Notes under the pieces: generated by a model
Seen by the model: only the letters and a program-made list of their open reading frames with translations
Database searches by the model: none
Told to the model about the DNA's origin: nothing
Translations under genes and position numbers: made by a program
NCBI GenBank assembly: GCA_947471745.1
Contig: CANJKZ010000774.1
Span: 372,001-436,000 of the forward strand
Length of the DNA: 64,000 nt
Direction of reading: 5' to 3'
Origin: Closterium sp. Naga37s-1
Lineage: Eukaryota; Streptophyta; Zygnematophyceae; Desmidiales; Closteriaceae
In this document: piece by piece, positions 21,053 to 32,510 of the stretch
How the letters are laid out: every line of letters starts with the position of its first letter
Position numbering within the stretch: position 1 is the stretch's first letter

Positions 21053-21794
21053 CCATTGTCGACACTTCTTGGCAAAGAGGGGAGAAAATTTCCGATGAAT
21101 GTCGTCGCCAATGAGCTTCGAGAAGTCGAGCAGCCAGCAGACGAAACATCCAAAGAAGAGCGATCCGCAGAAGAGCGATCCGCATAAGAGCGATCGGTAG
21201 AAGAGCGATCTGCAGACGAGCTGCCTGCAGAAGATGTCAAAGAAGAGATACTTGCAGATGAAAAAATTCAGGTTTTTCGTTATGGTCGAAAGATTCAGAA
21301 GCCAATCCAGTTCCGCGAAGCACTAACTATGTTTACGATGACTTCGCCTGACGGCATGGATGAGGATGTAGTATAGAAAGAGCTCGACTCTGCTGACGAG
21401 TGCGTCATTGACATGGATCATCGTTGGGACAATTCGACCATGACTGTCGCAGAAGCTTTGCAGAGTTGGAAAGGTGCAGCAGTCAAAGCAGCAATGGATG
21501 CAGAGATGCAGACTCTCTATAACCAAGAGACTTGGGAGCTGGTACCACGTCCGCCTCGAGTTAACGTCATAAAAAATCGCTGGGATATGGCAACGAAATA
21601 CAACCCAAACGATACGGTCGACCGAGAGAAGGGTCGACTTGTTGTTAAAGGATACAAATAGACTCCCGATGACTTCGACGATACATATGCTCCCGTCGGG
21701 AGCTATGGAACTTCCCGGATGCATATGTCGAACGCGGCCAATGGAAATCTAGAGCTGATGCAACTCGACATGACGAATGCATTTCTGAATGCGA
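21053..21794 (+). pseudogene. Element R, left part: copia linker and N-terminal RT
   Basis: This is plus-strand copia pol of a lineage different from the short-LTR family. An acidic and lysine-rich linker (about 21060-21300) is followed by an RT N-terminus (about 21430-21790), with EALQSWKGAAVKAAMDAEM, TWELVPRP and VIKNRWDM motifs and an LDMTNAFLN segment at the end. It is cut by H at 21794/21795, and the right part resumes at 60617. Its upstream gag and integrase are absent here. The GC content is lower than in the DAEG/DHEG elements. It is a broken fossil. Confidence 0.85.
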
Positions 21795-21928
21795 TGTCAG
21801 AAGAATGAACGAGAGAATGAATGAACTATGAAACAGTTGGGTACAAGTACTAACCCTAATTGGGTTATACCCCTTGTGGGCTACCCCACTATAGCCTACA
21901 CAAATGTAAGCACCATAACATTCTGACA
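21795..21928 (-). repeat. 3' LTR of element H (134 bp)
   Basis: In element sense it starts TGTCAGAATG and ends TTCTGACA. The polypurine tract adjoins on the right (21929-21940, CACCCCCATA on the plus strand). The left neighbour is TSD copy tgcga within R. Confidence 0.93.
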
Positions 21929-22653
21929 CACCCCCATAGGCAAAGTGGGGGAGAACAAGTGGTCACAAGACCAGTCAAGAAAAGCAAAGCAAGCTCAGGG
22001 TGGATCACAAAGTCACCACACAGTCTGAGCATAAGCAAAGGGCCACAAGGCCAGTTCACATGCAGAGTTATATAAAAGAGAACGAACAATACAGTGATCA
22101 TACCCTAGCAAGTATAAGCATGCAGGTATATATATAGATCAGAATACAAGCAAGTCAAGCAGTGAGCAAGTGAGGCAAAGTAGGCACAAGGCCTAACACA
22201 GTAGAGAAGCGCTGATGATCACCAGGCGGAAGTGCCTTGGTGAATATATCAGCAGTGTTGGCCCTAGTGGCCACGTACGCAAGACGAAGCTGGCCAGGCT
22301 GCTGCAACTCTCGAGCAAGGAAGTATCGCAGAGCGATGTGCTTCATTCTGTGCTCCAGTCTGTGCTCCCGACACAAGGCAATCATGGCCTTGTTGTCTAC
22401 GTACAGAACTAGAGGCGAACGAGGCTGCTCTCCCAAGTCAGTCAGCAGGTAGGTGAGCCAGCGTAGCTCCTGTACAGCCATGGCCCCTGCGTAGATCTCA
22501 GCCTCACAACTGGAAATGAGAACCGAAGACGAGCGAGTAGACCGCCAGGAAACAGAGCCGGAACCAAGGCTGAAGGTGTAACCCTGTGACGACCGCTGCG
22601 TAGCTGAGTCGTCAACCCAAGAAGCGTCTGTGTGACCAGTGAGGACAACTAGA
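21929..22653 (-). pseudogene. RNase H end and 3' non-coding part next to H's 3' LTR
   Basis: From right to left: RNase H (about 22653-22155) with SCEAEIYAGAMA, YVDNKAM and KHIALRYFLARE motifs and the ANTADIFTKAL end, then about 200 bp non-coding, then the polypurine tract. RNase H removes the RNA template during cDNA synthesis. Element I interrupts the domain at 22653, and the upstream part continues at 28988. Whether this stretch comes from H or from J is open, because J has no 3' LTR of its own and the two are near relatives. Confidence 0.82.
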
Positions 22654-22780
22654 TGTCAAACTTATATGCTATAGTCTGTTTAGGCTGTAGTGGGGTAGTT
22701 CTTACAGGGTACAACACTTTTAGGTTTCCTATATGTACCCACCCGCTTTCTAGTTCATTCATTCGTTCATGATTCTAACA
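22654..22780 (+). repeat. 5' LTR of element I (127 bp)
   Basis: TGTCAAAC ... TCTAACA, followed by the primer-binding site at 22781. It is the shortest full LTR of the family here. Confidence 0.93.
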
Positions 22781-23600
22781 TGGTATTCTGAGCAGGTTCC
22801 CTAGTGGGAACGTTTTTTAGGGCCCACCATGATTTTTTTTCCTGCCCTGCCCGAAGCGTGCCTCGCGCCTGTTTCACCTGCGGCGTCGCGCGCCCTGCCC
22901 TTGTGCCGCCTATCGCAGCCCTGCCTTAGAGGCCCGTCGCGGCCCTGCCTTAGAGGCCCGTCGCGGCCCTACCCTAGTGCCGCCCGTCGCGGCCCTGCCT
23001 TAGAGGCCCGTCGCGGCCCTGCCTTAGAGGCCCGTCGTGGCCCTGCCTTAGAGGCCCGTCGCAGCCCTACCCTAGTGCCGCCCGTCGCGGCCCTGCCTTA
23101 GAGGCCCGTCAAGGCCCAGCCTTTGGGGCCCGTCACGGCCCCTCACTGCCCGTCGCGGCCCTTAGCCGCCCGTCGCTGACCCTAAGCCGCCCGTCTCGGC
23201 CCGTCCAGACCCGTCGCCGGCCTGTCCCGGCTCGTTGCCGCCTCGTCGCCGGCCCGTCGTCGCCCGTCGCTGGCCTGTCGCCGCCCGTCGCTGGCCCGTC
23301 ACTCGCCCGTTGCGGCCCTGCCTGTAGCCGCCCGTCGCTGGCCCTGCCTGCAGCCACCCTTTCGCGGCCCTGCCTTCGCCGCCCGTTGCGGCCCTGCCCT
23401 GCAGCCGCCCGCTGCGGCCCTGCCTGCACCCGCCCCTGGTAAGCACCCGCGCCGCCTTGCTACGCCGCGCCGCCAGGAGCTGAGCCGCGCCGCCCAGCCG
23501 AGCTGCGCCGCCCAGCCGAGCCGCGCCGCCCAGCCGAACCGCGCCGCTCTGCCAAGCCGCGCCGCCCAGCCGAGCCGCGCCGCCCTACTGAGCTGCACTG
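22781..23600 (+). repeat. Leader of element I with tandem array
   Basis: The GGGCCC box lies at 22820-22825. From 22870 to 23110 there are units of about 24 bp (CCTTAGAGGCCCGTCGCGGC). They are followed by CCGTCGCTGGCC-like units to 23430, then GAGCCGCGCCGCCCA blocks as in F (23470-23590). CTG/CTA repeats (23620-23680) precede the start codon. Confidence 0.85.
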
Positions 23601-23682
23601 CCCTGCCTTCTTTGCTGCCTCTGCTGCTACTGCTGCTACTGCTGCTACTGCTGCCTCTGCTTCTACTGCTCCTACTGCTGCT

Positions 23683-26600
23683 ATGGCTAGCCCTAGTGTT
23701 CTCACCTTTGATGCTGAGGGGCGTGCAGTTGACTTTGACGTGTGGGTTGACGACCTGCAGCTCTTTCTTCAGTGTGATTCTAGGGATGGGGTATACCTTT
23801 TCGATCACACGTCCGGTGTTTCTACTGCTCCTGCTGCCACTGGTGACAGTACGGTTCGCTCGCAGTGGACCACTCGTGACGCTGTTGCTCGTCTTGCTGT
23901 TCGTAGTCACCTGCCGCCTGCTGAGCGCGCGCATTTTGGCCAGTACAAGACTGCTCAGTCTTTGTACGACGCTGTAGTTGCGCGCTACTCCTCCCCTGCC
24001 ACTGCTGCCCTCAGCCGCCTCATGCTGCCGTACCTTTTCCCCGACCTTGCCGCCTTTGCCACAGTCGCTGACCTAGTTGCTCACCTCCGCACTAGTGACG
24101 CCCGCTACCGCGCTGCCCTTCCCACTGAGTTCTGTGCCAAGAACCCCCCCCCCATGTACATCACCCTTTACTACCTAGTCACCCGCCTCCCTGACTCCCT
24201 TTCTTCAGTCAGGGACCACTTTCTCTCCCTTTGCCCCACCGAGCTGACTGTCGATCTGCTAGAGGAGCGCCTTGCTGCAGCTGAGAAGAGTATCTTAGCT
24301 GTAGGTGCTTCTCGCGGCGACCGTCGCACCCCTTTCTTTGAGGGGTGTTCCCCTCTCCCCCTTCTCCCCTCTGTTGCTTCTGCTGCTGCTCTCGACCTCG
24401 TTGGCACTGAGGAGGTCGGAGCTGCGTCTGCCCCTAGTAGGAGACGCCGCAACAGCAAGGGCAAGGGGAGCAAGGGTGGTGGAGGGGGCGGCGGGGGAGG
24501 CGGTGGAGGAGGTGGAGGAGGCGGAGGGGGTGGCGGTGGAGGTGGGGGTGGTACCGGGAGTGGGGGCTTCAGTGGCGGCAGTGGAGGTGGTGGAGGCAGC
24601 AGCGGATGTGGTGGAGGCAGCGGCAGCGGTGGTGGAGGTGGCGGCGGCGGTGGTGCTGGTCGAGGTGCAGCCGTGCAGCGTGGAGGCTTTGGTGGTAGCC
24701 AGCGCCAGCAGCAGCCGCGCTCCCGTGAGATTCCGTCGGCCCAGCAGCTTCGTGAGTGGTACGCTGGGCATGGGAGGTCTGGGGGTGCTGGTCCCTGCAC
24801 TTACGTTCTTCGCACCGGCAGTCGTCGTGGGGAGGCGTGTGGGCTGCCACACACTACGCAGCGCTGCTTCGGTCGCTTGACTGACGCTTGGCGTGCCCAG
24901 TTTCCTGACGCTGTTCAGCTCCCTCGCTGGCATGATATGCTTCTGCAGAATGTGCCTATCTTTGATCTTGATTTTGATGCTATCCTTGCTGCCATGTATG
25001 CTTTGTCTGATAGTGCTGAGGGTGACTATTACCTGAGTGTCCCGCCCGACCCGGGCATAGCGGCTGCTGCTCTAGGTGCTAGTGCGTCTGCTGCTCCAGG
25101 TACTGGTGAGTCTGCTGCTCCAGGTGCTGGTGAGTCTGCTCTCTCTGGTACTGCACCTACTGAGGCCTTGCACACTTTCACACTTGACTCTGGTGCTTCG
25201 CGCTCTTTCTTTAGAGACAGCACCACACTCACGCCGCTCAGTCGGCCTGTTGCAGTCTCCCTTGCTGACCCCTCTGGGGGCCCAGTCCTTGCGCACTCTT
25301 CCACGGTTCTACCGTGTCCTGCAGCCCCGTCGGGCTTGCTGTCGGGACTCCACCTCCCCTCGTTCTCTACGAACTTGGTGAGTGGAGCTGACCTCCAGGA
25401 CGCGTGGGTTGACCAGTTCGCCCCTGGAGGTCAGCGTGTGACCCACTGCACTTGCTCTCGGACGGGCCGCCACCTGGCCACGTTCACCCGTAGGCCAGGG
25501 TCAGGTCTGTACACACTGACTACTGCGCCTCCTCCGGTCTCTGCGTCTGGTCAGGTAGCTGTGTCTAGTCAGGTGTTTGCTGCCGCGTCCAGGTCTAGTC
25601 CTGCGTCTGCCCCCTGCTCGTGTCGTCCTCTGTCGCACGAGACTCTTCTTTAGCACCACTGCCTTGGTCACCCCTCCCTGCCTCGTCTTCGAGGTATGGC
25701 CTCCCGTACCCTTGTCTCGGGTCTACCCCGGTCCCTCCCTCCCCTTCCTCCGGGGCCTGCCCCTACCTGTGTTCCCTGTGTCGAGGGCCGGCACCGCGCC
25801 GCTCCTCACTCCTCCACGTTCCCTCCAACTGAGGCTCCTCCGCAGACTCTTCACATGAGCGTTTGGGGCCCCGCCCGCGTCCGTGAACAGGGTCACGAGC
25901 ATTACTTCCTGCTGGTCGTCACACCACAGTCTTCCCCTTGCGAAGCAAGGGTGAGGTCCCTGAGGTGTTGATTGACTAGATCCGCGGTACTCGTCGCCAG
26001 CTCCGCGAGAGTTTCGGCTCGGACCTTCCTGTTCTGCGTCTGCACTCAGACAGAGGTGGTGAGTTTTCCTCCGACCTCCTGAGAGCCTTCTGTCATGCGG
26101 AGGGCATCCGCCAGACGTTCACGCTTCCGGCCTCCCCACAGCAAAATGGGATTGCTGAGCGCCGCATTGGCATGGTCATGGACGTCGCTCGTACGTCCAT
26201 GATCCATGCGGCTGCTCCCCATATTCTATGGCCGTTCGCGGTTCAGTACGCTGCGCATCAGATCAACCTTCAGCCTCGTGTCTCCTTGCCGGAGACCACA
26301 CCTACTCTGAGGTGGACGGGGAAGGTTGGCGATGCGTCCGCGTTCCGTGTCTGGGGATCTCGAGCTTTTGTCCGCGATACTTCAGCGGACAAGCTGTCCT
26401 CCCGTGCCGTTCCCTGTGTCTTCCTTGGCTTCCCTCCTGACGCACCCGGGTGGCAGTTCTACCACCCCACCTCGCGTCGTGTTCTATCCTCTCAGGACGT
26501 CACATTTGATGAGTCGGTGTCTTACTACCGTCTCTTTCCCTACCGCACTGCCTCTCTCCCCCCCCCGCCGCTCTTCCTAGCACCAGGTACTCCCCCGGTA

Positions 26601-28784
26601 GACCCTCTCCCCCAACAGGGTCCTGCCCCCTCAGGTGTGTCCCAGGTAGACCCTGCCGAGCCGGTCGAGGTAGCTGTCGACTCAGGTGCTGCTAGGGGTG
26701 CTGAGCCTGCGAGTGCGGGGACTGGGGGTGCGGGGACTGGGGGTGCTGAGCCTGAGCGTGTGGAGCCTAGGGGTGCTGAGTCTGGGGGTGCTGAGTCTGG
26801 GCGTGCTGAGCCTGGGGGTGCTGAGCCTAGGCGTGTGGAGCCTGAGGGTACTACGTCTGGAGGTGCTGAGCCTGCGCGTGCTGAGTCTGGAGGTGCTCTA
26901 GGTGTCCCGTCGCGGTGGGAGCCCCTCTCTCCACAGCAGCTTCGTGAGTGGTACTCTCGGCGCTGTCGAGGTGCTGCTGGTGCTGGAGCTGCTAGAGCTG
27001 CTGGAGGTGCTGCTGGAGCTGCTGGAGGTGCTGCTGGAGCTGCTGGAGGTGCTGCTGGTGCTGGAGGTGCTGCTGGTGCTGGAGCTGCTGGAGCTGCTGG
27101 AGGTGCTGCTGGTGCTGGAGCTGCTAGAGCTGCTGGAGGTGCTGCTGAGACTGGAGGTGCTGCTGGGACTGGAGACCCTGGGGCTGAGGGTACCGGTTCT
27201 GTCTTTGCTGTTTCTGGAGGTGCTGCGCGGCCGCGGCCGTACTACGTTCCACTCCTTCACCAGGTTCTTGGTTCCCCGCCTTCTCCTGGTCCTACTCCTC
27301 CTTTCCTGAGTCCACCGCCAGTCCAGTCCCAGTCGCAGTTACAGTCGGCCTCTCCACTGCCTGGTCCTTCTCCTTACTCTGGACCGACTAGAGGTCTTAC
27401 GGAGCGTCGTGAGCCTGAGTCACGTCCTGTGTCGCCTGAGTCTCGTTCTGCGTCGCCTGTCCGTACTGTTCGCGCTGGTCGTGTTTCGCGTCCTCGTGTC
27501 CCTGGCACTCACTCTATGACTCTGCGTCCTTCCACTGCTCCCCAGCGTGTCCCTTTGCCATCTCCTCCTGCGTCCTCTCTTCCTGCTGGTCCAGACCCTG
27601 CGTCTGACTCACTACGTGCTGCTAGTCCAGCTGTCACGCGCTTTCTGGCCACTGCTGTCACTGACCCTTTGTTTGAGTCCACTGCTGCGTCTGCTCTTGT
27701 TACTGAGCTTGTTGACTTTGCTGCAGCCTGTCGCCTAGACTACACCACTAGTCTTGTTGCTGAGTCTGCGTCTGCGTCTGTCTGTGCTCCGTCCGTCGGG
27801 GGTGAGTGTGCTCTTGGCACGGGCGTTCTTAAGGACAGACAGGAGGAGTTTGAGTGCTTTCCCGCTACAGTACCTCATCTCGTGTCCATGCTGCTTGCCC
27901 CTGAGGGAGACCCGGATGCACCAGACATTCCGACCCCGCGCTCTTACACAGAGGCGATAGAGGGTCCCTACTCCTCTTAGTGGCAGGCAGCCATGGACGC
28001 CGAGACGGCTTCCTGGAAGTCCACAGGCACCTACGTAGACGAAGTTCCCCCACCTGGGGCGAACATCGTCAGTGGCATGTGGATCTTCAGGGTGAAGTGG
28101 CCGCCGGGTTCTCCGCCTGCCTTCAAGGCGCGTTACGTTGCACGTGGCTTCAGTCAGCGACAGGGAGTTGACTTCTTTCAGACCTTCTCCCCTACCCCGA
28201 AGATGACCACGTTTTGGGTACTGCTTTACGTTGCTGCTCAGCGTGACTACGAGCTCCACTCGCTTGACTTCAGCACAACCTTTCTACAGGGCAGCCTGTA
28301 CGAGGAGATCTGGCTGCGCCGCCCACCTGGCTTCACTGGGTCGTTTCCTGCTGGTACCCAGTGGAGCCTCCGGCGGCCAGTTTACGGTCTCCGCCAGGCA
28401 CCCCGTGAGTGGCACGACACACTCAGGACGACTCTTGCTGCTCTTGGTTTTGCTCCTTCCACTTCTGACCCTTCTATGTTTTTACGCACTGACACTACTC
28501 TGCCATCGTTCTATGTTCTCGTGTACGTAGACGACCGCGTCTTTGCTACTGCTGACACTGAGGTACTCGCCCATGTGAAGTCCGAGCACAGAATGAAGCA
28601 CATTGCTCTGCGCTACTTCCTTGCTCGAGAGTTGCAGCAGCGTGGCCAGCTTCGTCTTGCTTACGTGGCCTCTCAGGCCAACACTGCTGATGTTTTCACC
28701 AAGGCACTTCAGCCTTGTGATCATCAGCGTTTCTGTACTGTGTTAGGCCTTGTACCTACTGTGCCTCACTTGCTTTCTTCTTGA
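23683..28784 (+). pseudogene. Gag-Pol region of element I
   Basis: The start codon is at 23683 with the LTFDAEG motif. Copia Gag runs to about 24410, then the glycine-rich tail (24470-24660), the C-X13-C-X3-H-X4-C knuckle (24796-24867) and the protease DSGA near 25190. The integrase zinc region and core follow (25640-26220, LHSDRGGEF and QQNGIAERRI motifs). The alanine/glycine triplet-repeat linker spans 26690-27180. RT has YVDD at 28524-28535 and is followed by the RNase H end to 28784. Layout and sequence follow F almost throughout. It is a broken fossil with about six breaks and is somewhat shorter than F in its 3' third. Confidence 0.9.
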
Positions 28785-28950
28785 CTCTGCTTGTACTGTA
28801 CTCTTTATACATATACCTGCATGCTTACACTTGCTAGGTTGTGTTCACTGTATTGTTTGTTCTCCTTTATATAACTCTGCATGTGAACTGGCCTTGTGGC
28901 CATTTGCTTTTGCTCAGACTGCGTGGTGACTCTGTGATCCACCCTGAGCT

Positions 28951-28987
28951 TACTTTCTAGTTCATTCATTCATTCATGATTCTAACA
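28951..28987 (+). repeat. Remaining end of the 3' LTR of element I
   Basis: About 37 bp match the last part of I's 5' LTR and end TCTAACA. The TSD copy ctaga follows at 28988. Confidence 0.85.
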
Positions 28988-31418
28988 CTAGACCCCGTCC
29001 TCCAAGCACGTGCCCCATGCCCGACGTACTGCACAAGTAACGTAGTACCCTCTTCGCAGCATCCCAGTGCACCTTTCGATGCCTACCGGGAGCCACGTAG
29101 CGAGCCAGAAGGCTGAGAGGGTACGCGAGGTCAGATCGTGTGCACGTCATCAGGTACATGAGGCAACCCACAAGCTCTGGGTACGGACCACTCGGCTCTA
29201 CGGACTCGTCCGAAGGTGGAGCTGAGAGCGAGTGGCCGGTAGACAGAGGAGTGGGCTGTGGCAAGGAGAACTAAAAGCCGAAGCGCTGAAGGACCTGGTG
29301 CACCATGTGTGACTGAGTCAGGGTGATGGTGCGCCGTGCTCTGTCCCGGGTGATCTGCAAGCCAAGATAGCTGTCCAGTTCACCCAGGTCAGTGCAGGTG
29401 TGTCTCTTCTGCAGCTCCAACTTCACAAGGGTCAGTGCCTTGGTGTCAGCAGTGGCAAAGACCAGGTCGTCGACGTAGACGAGGACGTAGAACGGCGGCA
29501 GCGAGGTGTCGGTGCGTAGAAACAGCAACGGGTCAGCAGTAGCAGGAGCAAACCCAAGAGCCGCAAGTGTAGTCCTCAGTGTGTCGTGCCACTCGCGAGG
29601 CGCCTGGCGGAGACCGTAGACTGGCCGCCGGAGGCTCCACTGGGTACCTGCATGAAACGACCCAGTGAAACCAGGTAGGCAGCTCAGCCAGATCTCCTCG
29701 TGCAGGCTGCCCTGCAAGGAAGCTATGCTGACGTCCAGACAGTGCAGCTCGTAGTCAGGCTGAGCAGCGACGTGCAGCAACACCCGAAGAGTAGTCATCT
29801 TCGGGGTGGGGGAGAAGGTCTGGAAGTAGTCGACCCCCTGTCACTGACTGAAGCCTCGAGCAACGTAACGCGCCTTGAAGGCAGGCGGAGAACCCGGCGG
29901 CCGCTTCACCCTGAAAATCCACATGCCATCGACTATGTTCGCCCGAGACGGGGGAACCGTGTCGACGTAGGTGCCTGTGGACTTCCAGGATGCCATCTGG
30001 GCATCCATGGCTGCCTGCCACTGAGAGGAGTAGGGACCCGTAATCGCCTCTGCGTAAGAGCACGGGGTCGGGATGTCTGGTGCATCCGGGTCTCCCTCAG
30101 GGGCAAGCAGCATGGAAGAAAAACGAGGTACAGCAGCTGCAAGACACTCAAAGTCCTCCTTCCTGTCCTTAAGGACGTCCGTGCCAAGAGCACACTCACC
30201 CCCGACGGACGGAGGACTGGCAGACGCAGACTCAGCAACAAGAGCAGTGGCGTAGTCTAGACGACAGGCAGCAACAAAGTCAACCAGCTCAGCAACGAGG
30301 GCAGACGCAGCAGCAGACTCAAAAGAAGGGTCAGTGACAACAGTGGCAAGGAGACGAGAGACAGTGGGACTGGCAGCACGAGCGCGGTCAGACTCAAGGT
30401 CAGGGACCTCAGGAAGAGAAGACTCAGGAGGAGCAGGTAGAGGAACACGCAGTGGAACAGAGGAAGGACGAAGTGCCATAGCGTGCGTGCCAGGGACAGG
30501 AGCAGGACGCGAACGAGGAACGCGAGGAGCAGTGCGAACAGGCGAGACAGGATGAGACGCAGGCTCACGACGCTCTGTAAGACTGCCAGACTGCTCAGTG
30601 TAAGGAGAAGGAGCAGGCAGTTGGGAGGCCGGCTGTAACGGCAGTTGCGACTGGTCAGGCGGTGGACACAGGAGGGGAGGAGTAAGGCTAGTAGAAGACG
30701 GGACACTAAGAACCTGCTGAAGCAGGGGAAAGAAGTACGGTTGCGGCCGCACAGTGCCTCCAGGGTCAACAGCTCCAGCTCCTCCAGCTCCAGCGCCTCC
30801 CGCGCCAGTGCCTCCAACTCCAACTCCTCCAGCTCCAGCGCCACCAGCGCCAGAGCCTCCAGCTCCAGCAGCTCTAGGCTCCGTAGGGTCTCCAGCTCCA
30901 GCGCCTCCAACACCACCAGTCCCGAAAGCTCCAGCACCCCCGGTACGAGCACCTCCAGGACCAGCAGCCGCAGTACCTCCAGTACCACCAGCTCTAGCTG
31001 TAACTCCAGCACCTCCAGCTCCAGCGGCTCCAGCACCTCCAGCTCGGGTAGCTCCACTCCGAAGGCGTGCGTGCCGAACAAGCCACTCACGCAGCTGCTG
31101 CGGAGACAGTCTCGGCGAAGCACCAGCAGGGCCTCCAGACGAAGCAGCACTCTGAGGCTCAGCACCCCTAGACTCCGCACCCTCCGACTCAGCACCCCCA
31201 GGCTCAACACCCGCAGGCTCAGCACCCCCAGGCTCCTCACCCCCACGCCCAGCACCCCCAGACCCAGCACCCTCAGACTCCGCAACCCCCGGCTCCGCAC
31301 CCCCAGACGCAGCACCCCCAGACGCAGCACCTCAAGCAGCACCTGAGCTGACAGCTACCTCAACAGGTACAGTACCAGGGAGAGGGTCTACCTGAGACAC
31401 ATCTGGGGGAGCAGGACC
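28988..31418 (-). pseudogene. Linker, RT and RNase H start of element J
   Basis: On the minus strand: an alanine/glycine and leucine triplet-repeat linker (31340-30760) and a proline-rich stretch (30750-30450). RT follows (about 30060-29270), with STGTYVDTVPP, MWIFRVKRPPGSPPAFKARYVARGF and YGLRQAPREWHDTL motifs and YVDD at 29466-29477. Then comes LMYLMTCTRSDLAYPLSLLARYVAPGRH at the start of RNase H. RT copies element RNA into DNA in the particle. It is a broken fossil; plus-strand frames over the linker are shadows. Confidence 0.87.
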
Positions 31419-32510
31419 TGTTGGGTGCAAATTCACATTGCACGACATCCTGCCGTCTGTTTGTACGAGTATGCGTGTGCGAATGCGTTTGTGTGTGAAT
31501 GGAATGTTTGTGTGTTTGTTTGCTTTCGCAATTTTTGCTTGATGCATTTGCAGGTACTCGCGCAATGTGCGCTTCGGCACAACATTGTACGCGCTATGAT
31601 TAGTGCAAGCAGAAAGGACGAGCTCGCAAAGGAACCCAAGATGGAAGCTTTGTAGTTCGGTTTAATTGATTGCGCAGATTCAGTTCTATCCAACTCGAAA
31701 TTGTACTGTTTTGTTTGGTTGACTATAGTGTAGCAGGGCAGGCACTATAGGGGTACAATTTAGGTGAAGGTTGGATGTTGTTTGTTTGTATCTACATGCT
31801 ACAGGGCCAGGGGAAACCAGCGGAACCAGCATTTGGCTGGTTGGGCAAAGACAAAACAGGTTCTGTTTTTAGGACCTGAACCTGGTTGTTGTTTTCCCAG
31901 GTTGGAAAAACAAAACCAGAGGTTGTTTACCAACCTACCACCTGCTGTTTTGTCCAGCCAAGTTGGTTCTGTTGCTTGGAATTATTTGGGATCATCCCTG
32001 GTTGTTCCCAGGTTGATTCCCAAGGTCCTTGCTAGCTAGAACTATATATTCCTTCTCTGTTTGTACCTGAACATAGTCAATTTGATTCAAGCAAATTCCT
32101 TCCTTGCTGGAATTTCGTTTCTACGCAGTGCGACGGCGGAATGCTACCGAGTCAACGCTAGTATGCTAGTACTACGACGCTAGACAAACGCTGACCGAGC
32201 CATAACTCTGCAATGGCAGAACTTTTCGCGAGGCAACTTGGCTCTTTTGAAAGCTCTTAGAGTGAGCTTCGATATAGCGAGTTCTCAGCTTAATCCGATC
32301 GACGGTCTGCACGGCACGCTGCGCGGCGTTCAAGGTACTCTTGCTGTTTTGACTAAGTCCCTCTTGATCCCTCTCTCTACAAACTCGGACCTGAGGATAG
32401 GGGCTGGTCTTGTACCAAGCACCCAGGGACCCTTGGAGGTGACCCCGAGGAGAGGTTTTAAGTTGGATAACGTCTTAATAGCCTGAGTTATTAGGCCCTT
32501 TACACCAACA
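31419..32510 (+). repeat. Solo LTR S of an unrelated family (1092 bp), TSD ggacc
   Basis: It starts tgttgggtgc and ends caccaaca and is flanked by ggacc at 31414-31418 and 32511-32515. Ends of TG...CA form with a short inverted TGTTGG/CCAACA, a 5-bp target-site duplication and no coding sequence fit a solo LTR. It is far more AT-rich than its host element. A TATA-like tatata lies at about 32043-32048. Strand cannot be fixed: a plus-strand reading would put the TATA-like site in the 3' half. A DNA transposon is less likely, since the inverted ends are only six bases or so. Confidence 0.82.

Larger units (their letters stand above)
22654..28987 (+). mobile_element. Element I: copia (DAEG clade), TSD ctaga
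   Basis: The plus-strand element is flanked by ctaga at 22649-22653 and 28988-28992 and is inserted in a minus-strand RNase H region. It has a 5' LTR, primer-binding site tggtattctgagcagg, GGGCCC box, leader and gag-pol. Only the last roughly 37 bp of the 3' LTR remain. It is a sister of F by LTR, primer-binding site and protein motifs. It is broken, with about half a dozen breaks. With so little of the 3' LTR left, its age cannot be well estimated. Confidence 0.93.

Noticed and set aside
21413-21661. A host gene at 21413-21661
   Set aside because: The motifs are those of a copia RT N-terminus, and the matching right part lies beyond H.
31419-32510. DNA transposon in J
   Set aside because: The inverted ends are only about six bases and have the TG/CA form with a 5-bp duplication, so a solo LTR fits better.
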